NCBI RefSeq assembly: GCF_025195085.2
Contig: NZ_JANAVY020000002.1
Span: forward strand, 210,184-274,183
Length of the DNA: 64,000 nt
Reading direction: 5' to 3'
Source of the DNA: Vibrio intestinalis
Lineage (GTDB): Bacteria > Pseudomonadota > Gammaproteobacteria > Enterobacterales > Vibrionaceae
Below, piece by piece: positions 60,411 to 64,000 of the stretch. A program made the translations under genes and the position numbers. Within the stretch, counting starts at the first letter, position 1; each line of letters opens with the position of its first letter. Below the pieces are notes generated by a model, which was given only the letters and a program-made list of their open reading frames with translations, ran no database searches and was not told where the DNA came from.

Positions 60411-61079
60411 TTAATTCACACTTACTCTCAATGCCGCACTAATTGCAAAAGGCGTTAAGGTTAAAGCAGCCATAAACATCGCACCTAATATGGCTAGCTG
60501 ACCGCTATAACCCATACCCAGCGAGGCTGCATCAATCGCTGACGTAGCAAAAATCAGTATCGGAATATACAACGGCAGTACTAATAAACTTAGCAGTACC
60601 CCACCTTTCTGCAGGCCAACCGTCAACGCGACACCAATCGCCCCAATAAAGCTCAACGTCGGCGTACCTACCAATAAGGTTAGAACAACCGCCAACCATG
60701 TGTTGAAATCTAAAGAGAGCAACACCGCTAATAGCGGGCTAATCAATATCAAAGGCAGGCCAGTAAGCAACCAGTGAGCGGCCACTTTAGAAATCACCAC
60801 CACTGATAACGGTACTGGCATCAACATCATTTGCTCTAGTGCGCCATCTTGGAAATCGTCACGGAATAGACGCTCTAGTGATAGCAGTGCCGAGAGTAAC
60901 GCCGCGACCCAAACAATGCCTGCTGCAATACGCGTAAGCAAGTTAGGCTCAGGGCCAATACTTAACGGGAATAGTGTAATAACAATGATGAAAAACCACA
61001 GCGGATTGAAGATATCAGCTTGGCGGCGAAAGGCGATCAGCAGTTCGCGGCGAACAATGCTATTCATTGCAGCAAACAT
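60411..61079 (-). CDS. ccmB: Haem exporter protein CcmB
   Basis: Inner-membrane permease partner of CcmA, six transmembrane segments, 222 residues (E. coli 220). IVRRELLIAFRRQADIFNPLWFF, the family's N-terminus, and SLERLFRDDFQDGALEQM are conserved. CcmAB uses ATP to release holo-CcmE from CcmC. The gene follows ccmA by 2 bases. Confidence 0.94.
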   Translation of the reverse strand: MFAAMNSIVRRELLIAFRRQADIFNPLWFFIIVITLFPLSIGPEPNLLTRIAAGIVWVAALLSALLSLERLFRDDFQDGALEQMMLMPVPLSVVVISKVAAHWLLTGLPLILISPLLAVLLSLDFNTWLAVVLTLLVGTPTLSFIGAIGVALTVGLQKGGVLLSLLVLPLYIPILIFATSAIDAASLGMGYSGQLAILGAMFMAALTLTPFAISAALRVSVN

Positions 61080-61081
61080 GG

Positions 61082-61702
61082 TTAACCTCCTAACTTAATT
61101 TTTCTAAGTTTGGGATTATCGGCAAACATATCTTGGTGAGTTGTTAACACCACGATGCCACCATTTTGAGCATGCTGAAGAAACAACGCTTCCAGTACCT
61201 TTACACCTTGTTTATCAATCGCCGTCAGTGGCTCATCTAAAATCCACAACTTATGATCGCTCAGCCACAAGCGCGCTAGAGCAACTCGGCGCTGCTGACC
61301 TGCGGAAAGCTGCGCGACAGGCACATCCTCACGACCAGCAAGGCCAACCTTAGTTAGGGCATCGAAGATCGCTTGTTTCTCGACCGCTTTCTTACTGTGA
61401 ATCGACAGATAGAAACGCACATTTTCATAAGCTGTAAGCTCACGCTTAACGCCTGTCTGGTGTCCTAAGAAGAGCAAATCTTGATGGTAAGCATCGCGGT
61501 TGGACTCAATGGTCTCACCGTTCCAACACACCTCACCTTCATCACGATCGCCCAAGCCGGCAACAATACGTAATAACGTTGTTTTCCCTGTGCCATTGCG
61601 GCCTTCGATCTGTACTAATTCACCGCTATCGATAGTAAAAGAAAGAGCCGCAAACAAAACTCTTTCATCTCGAATAGCTGTCAGTTGTTTTACTTCTAAC
61701 AT
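61082..61702 (-). CDS. ccmA: Cytochrome c biogenesis ATP-binding protein CcmA
   Basis: ATPase of the CcmAB(C) complex, 206 residues. Walker [13 protein letters not shown] is near residue 34, the signature [15 protein letters not shown] near 128, Walker [13 protein letters not shown] near 147, and the switch His in VLTTHQDMF. It is the first gene of the nine-gene ccm operon. A good sigma70-type promoter lies about 28 bases upstream. The ribosome-binding site is weak. Confidence 0.95.
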   Translation of the reverse strand: MLEVKQLTAIRDERVLFAALSFTIDSGELVQIEGRNGTGKTTLLRIVAGLGDRDEGEVCWNGETIESNRDAYHQDLLFLGHQTGVKRELTAYENVRFYLSIHSKKAVEKQAIFDALTKVGLAGREDVPVAQLSAGQQRRVALARLWLSDHKLWILDEPLTAIDKQGVKVLEALFLQHAQNGGIVVLTTHQDMFADNPKLRKIKLGG

Positions 61703-61729
61703 TTATAGTCACAACAGGAAAAGTATGGG

Positions 61730-61758
61730 TTTATATTACCACAGCCACTTTTTGACAA
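61730..61758 (-). promoter_or_regulatory. Sigma70-type promoter of the ccm operon
   Basis: On the minus strand, TTGTCA (61758-61753) and TATAAA (61735-61730) are spaced by 17 bases, each 5 of 6 to consensus. The expected transcription start near 61723 gives a leader of about 21 bases for ccmA. Confidence 0.72.
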
Positions 61759-61817
61759 CATAGCAATAGACCTTTACGAGTCACGAAACTACGTAAGAAT
61801 GCATTAATAAATAATCA

Positions 61818-61843
61818 CATTTAGTAGTAATTACCACTAAATG
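61818..61843. promoter_or_regulatory. 26-bp palindrome upstream of the ccm promoter
   Basis: Arms CATTTAGT / ACTAAATG with an inner GTAATTAC palindrome and a single A/C mismatch. Its centre lies about 107 bases upstream of the likely ccmA transcription start. The symmetry suggests binding of a dimeric regulator. No known site pattern (Fnr, NarP, ArcA) fits it well. Confidence 0.5.
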
Positions 61844-61893
61844 GTTACATCAATAAGCGAGGTATTCATATTTACACTTGTAGTTATGGCGAC

Positions 61894-61921
61894 ATAAAAA
61901 AAGGATGCACTTGGCATCCTT
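61894..61921 (-). terminator. Rho-independent terminator of the che operon
   Basis: 8-bp stem AAGGATGC / GCATCCTT with loop ACTTG (as read on the plus strand) and a U7 run on the minus strand, 2 bases past the DUF2802 gene. Confidence 0.9.
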
Positions 61922-61923
61922 AA

Positions 61924-62418
61924 TTATTTTTTCTGTACTTTCCTTCGCGCAGCAGCTTGGCGTTTGTCTGGGCTACCCCCTAGTGGCGGTATTTTTTCGC
62001 GCCCGGCGAGCTTATTCTGCAAAGACATCATCAATTCTGCTTCTGCCTTTGGTAGCTCACACTCTTCAATCAGTTCATTGAGGTCTGCGCCTAACTGAAC
62101 CATCTTGGTTGCGCGAGAATACAAACGTCCATCACCATCAGCTTGCTCAAGATCTTTTATACGCTCAAGCAGGTGGTGAATGATGTCTTGTTGTTCGCTG
62201 ACTTTTTGTCCAAGGCCAACAACAACCGATCTTACTTCCAGTAGCTGCTTATTCGCTTTTTGTAACTCTCGGTCCAAATTGCGATGTTGCTGCCTTGCAT
62301 GATCCGCTGCAATGCGTTGTGAACGCTTGAGCCTAAATAGGCTAAGCAATATCACAAGTACGAAAAACGCTATGACTCCGGCAATCACCGGAGTACTAGT
62401 CAGCAAGCTGGTGTTCAT
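61924..62418 (-). CDS. DUF2802 family protein
   Basis: 164-residue protein: an N-terminal membrane helix (about 11-28), a long coiled coil (about 35-105: HRNLDRELQKANKQLLEVRS, LGQKVSEQQDIIHHLLERI in outline) and a C-terminal DUF2802 domain with VQLGADLNELIEECELPKAEAELMMSL and a basic tail. It is regularly found next to cheW at the end of the polar flagellar/chemotaxis gene cluster in Vibrio and Pseudomonas relatives. Its function is not known; a membrane tether for polar proteins is a guess. Its start shares the last base of the cheW stop. Confidence 0.9.
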   Translation of the reverse strand: MNTSLLTSTPVIAGVIAFFVLVILLSLFRLKRSQRIAADHARQQHRNLDRELQKANKQLLEVRSVVVGLGQKVSEQQDIIHHLLERIKDLEQADGDGRLYSRATKMVQLGADLNELIEECELPKAEAELMMSLQNKLAGREKIPPLGGSPDKRQAAARRKVQKK

Positions 62419-62912
62419 TATAGGTGAGCCATCTCATCCCATTCTTCGTCAGTAAGAAGCTTGTTAAGGTCAACCAAAATAAGCAGCTTACCATCACGGT
62501 TGCTAACACCTTGGATGAACTTAGCGCTTTCATCAGTACCAACGCTTGGCGTTGTGTCGATTTCAGAAGAACGTAGGTAAACTACTTCAGCAACGCTATC
62601 AACCAAAATACCGATTACTTGATGCTCAGATTCAATCACGATGATACGAGTGTTATCAGTGATTTCACCTTCCATCAAACCAAAGCGTGAACGTGTATCA
62701 ATAACTGTTACAACGTTACCACGTAGGTTGATGATACCTAGAACGTAATCCGGTGCACCTGGTACTGGCGCAATTTCTGTGTAGCGCAGAACTTCACGTA
62801 CTTGCATTACATTGATGCCGTACGTTTCTTCTTCTAACTGGAACGTCACCCACTGAAGCACTTCGTCGTTAGACTGATCTTTTCTCATTTCTACTTCGTT
62901 AGTTTGAGACAT
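62418..62912 (-). CDS. cheW: Chemotaxis coupling protein CheW
   Basis: Links chemoreceptors to the CheA kinase in polar arrays. The whole protein is one CheW domain: VTFQLEEETYGINVMQVREVLRYTEIAPVPGAPDYVLGIINLRG in outline and VIDTRSRFGL, GILVDSVAEVVYL, FIQGVSNRDGKLLILVDLNKLL. A short charged N-terminal extension (about 20 residues) is Vibrio-like. Length is 164 residues (E. coli CheW 167). It lies 36 bases after the ParP-like gene. Confidence 0.95.
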   Translation of the reverse strand: MSQTNEVEMRKDQSNDEVLQWVTFQLEEETYGINVMQVREVLRYTEIAPVPGAPDYVLGIINLRGNVVTVIDTRSRFGLMEGEITDNTRIIVIESEHQVIGILVDSVAEVVYLRSSEIDTTPSVGTDESAKFIQGVSNRDGKLLILVDLNKLLTDEEWDEMAHL

Positions 62913-62948
62913 ACCTTAACCTCTCTAAGCCTTACTAGGCGTACTTTT

Positions 62949-64000
<1,052 letters not shown>

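Overview
The window is an ordinary-looking core chromosomal segment of a gamma-proteobacterium, almost certainly a Vibrio (or very close Vibrionaceae relative). The reasons are the protein sequences themselves (E. coli-like RNase E, FadD, FadH, SppA, CysB, RpsA, SerRS), the yoaA-tsaB-slp-fadD-rnd and cmk-rpsA-ihfB-lapAB-pyrF gene orders, and the che/ParP-cheW-DUF2802 block next to a ccmABCDEFGHI operon, which is a Vibrio arrangement. No phage, integron, transposase, CRISPR array, rRNA or tRNA gene was found. Coding density is high and almost every transcription unit ends in a clear Rho-independent terminator.

Layout. 1-6.8 kb (+): rne, a SulP-type anion transporter, and a ClsC-like phospholipase D protein. 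6.8-17.3 kb (-): a 900-residue orphan protein, then the chain yoaA-tsaB-small ORF-slp-hydrolase-fadD-rnd. 17.4-30.5 kb (mixed): DUF3297, an Asp/Glu racemase-type protein, purU, fadH with a FadR-like operator, sppA, ansA, an EamA transporter, and two LysR regulators, each divergent from an enzyme gene (an F420-reductase-like protein and a glutathione S-transferase). 30.5-34.6 kb (-): lolA-rarA-serS and a SEC-C protein. 34.8-38.7 kb: dusC and a TrpXYZ-like ABC transporter operon. 38.9-48.2 kb: a methyltransferase and cysB (-), an unknown membrane coiled-coil protein and miaE (+), then divergent cysM / cysPTWA. 48.2-54.6 kb (-): pyrF, lapB, lapA, ihfB, rpsA, cmk, mlaA. 54.6-61.7 kb (-): the complete ccmABCDEFGHI cytochrome c maturation operon. 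61.9-64 kb (-): DUF2802 protein, cheW and a ParP-like CheW-domain protein that runs off the window.

Functional themes are RNA metabolism (rne, rnd, dusC, miaE), fatty-acid degradation (fadD, fadH), sulfate/thiosulfate uptake to cysteine (cysB, cysPTWA, cysM), envelope maintenance (lolA, mlaA, lapAB, slp), translation and DNA architecture (serS, rpsA, ihfB), cytochrome c assembly, and polar chemotaxis arrays.

The most notable things outside the gene list are: a perfect in-frame hexanucleotide repeat (about 21 units of GGCTCT, coding for Glu-Pro dipeptides) inside the ParP-like gene at the right edge; two genes (rnd and mlaA) whose starts sit just after the U-run of an upstream terminator; an rpsA leader with two hairpins exposing GGA in their loops; a FadR-like palindrome at fadH and a TrpR-like box before the TrpXYZ-like transporter; a 26-bp palindrome upstream of a good sigma70 promoter for ccmA; and a 106-bp element with 11-bp inverted ends upstream of ihfB. 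I found no clear-cut new defence or mobile system here. Several start codons were moved downstream from the longest reading frame on ribosome-binding-site and homology grounds.
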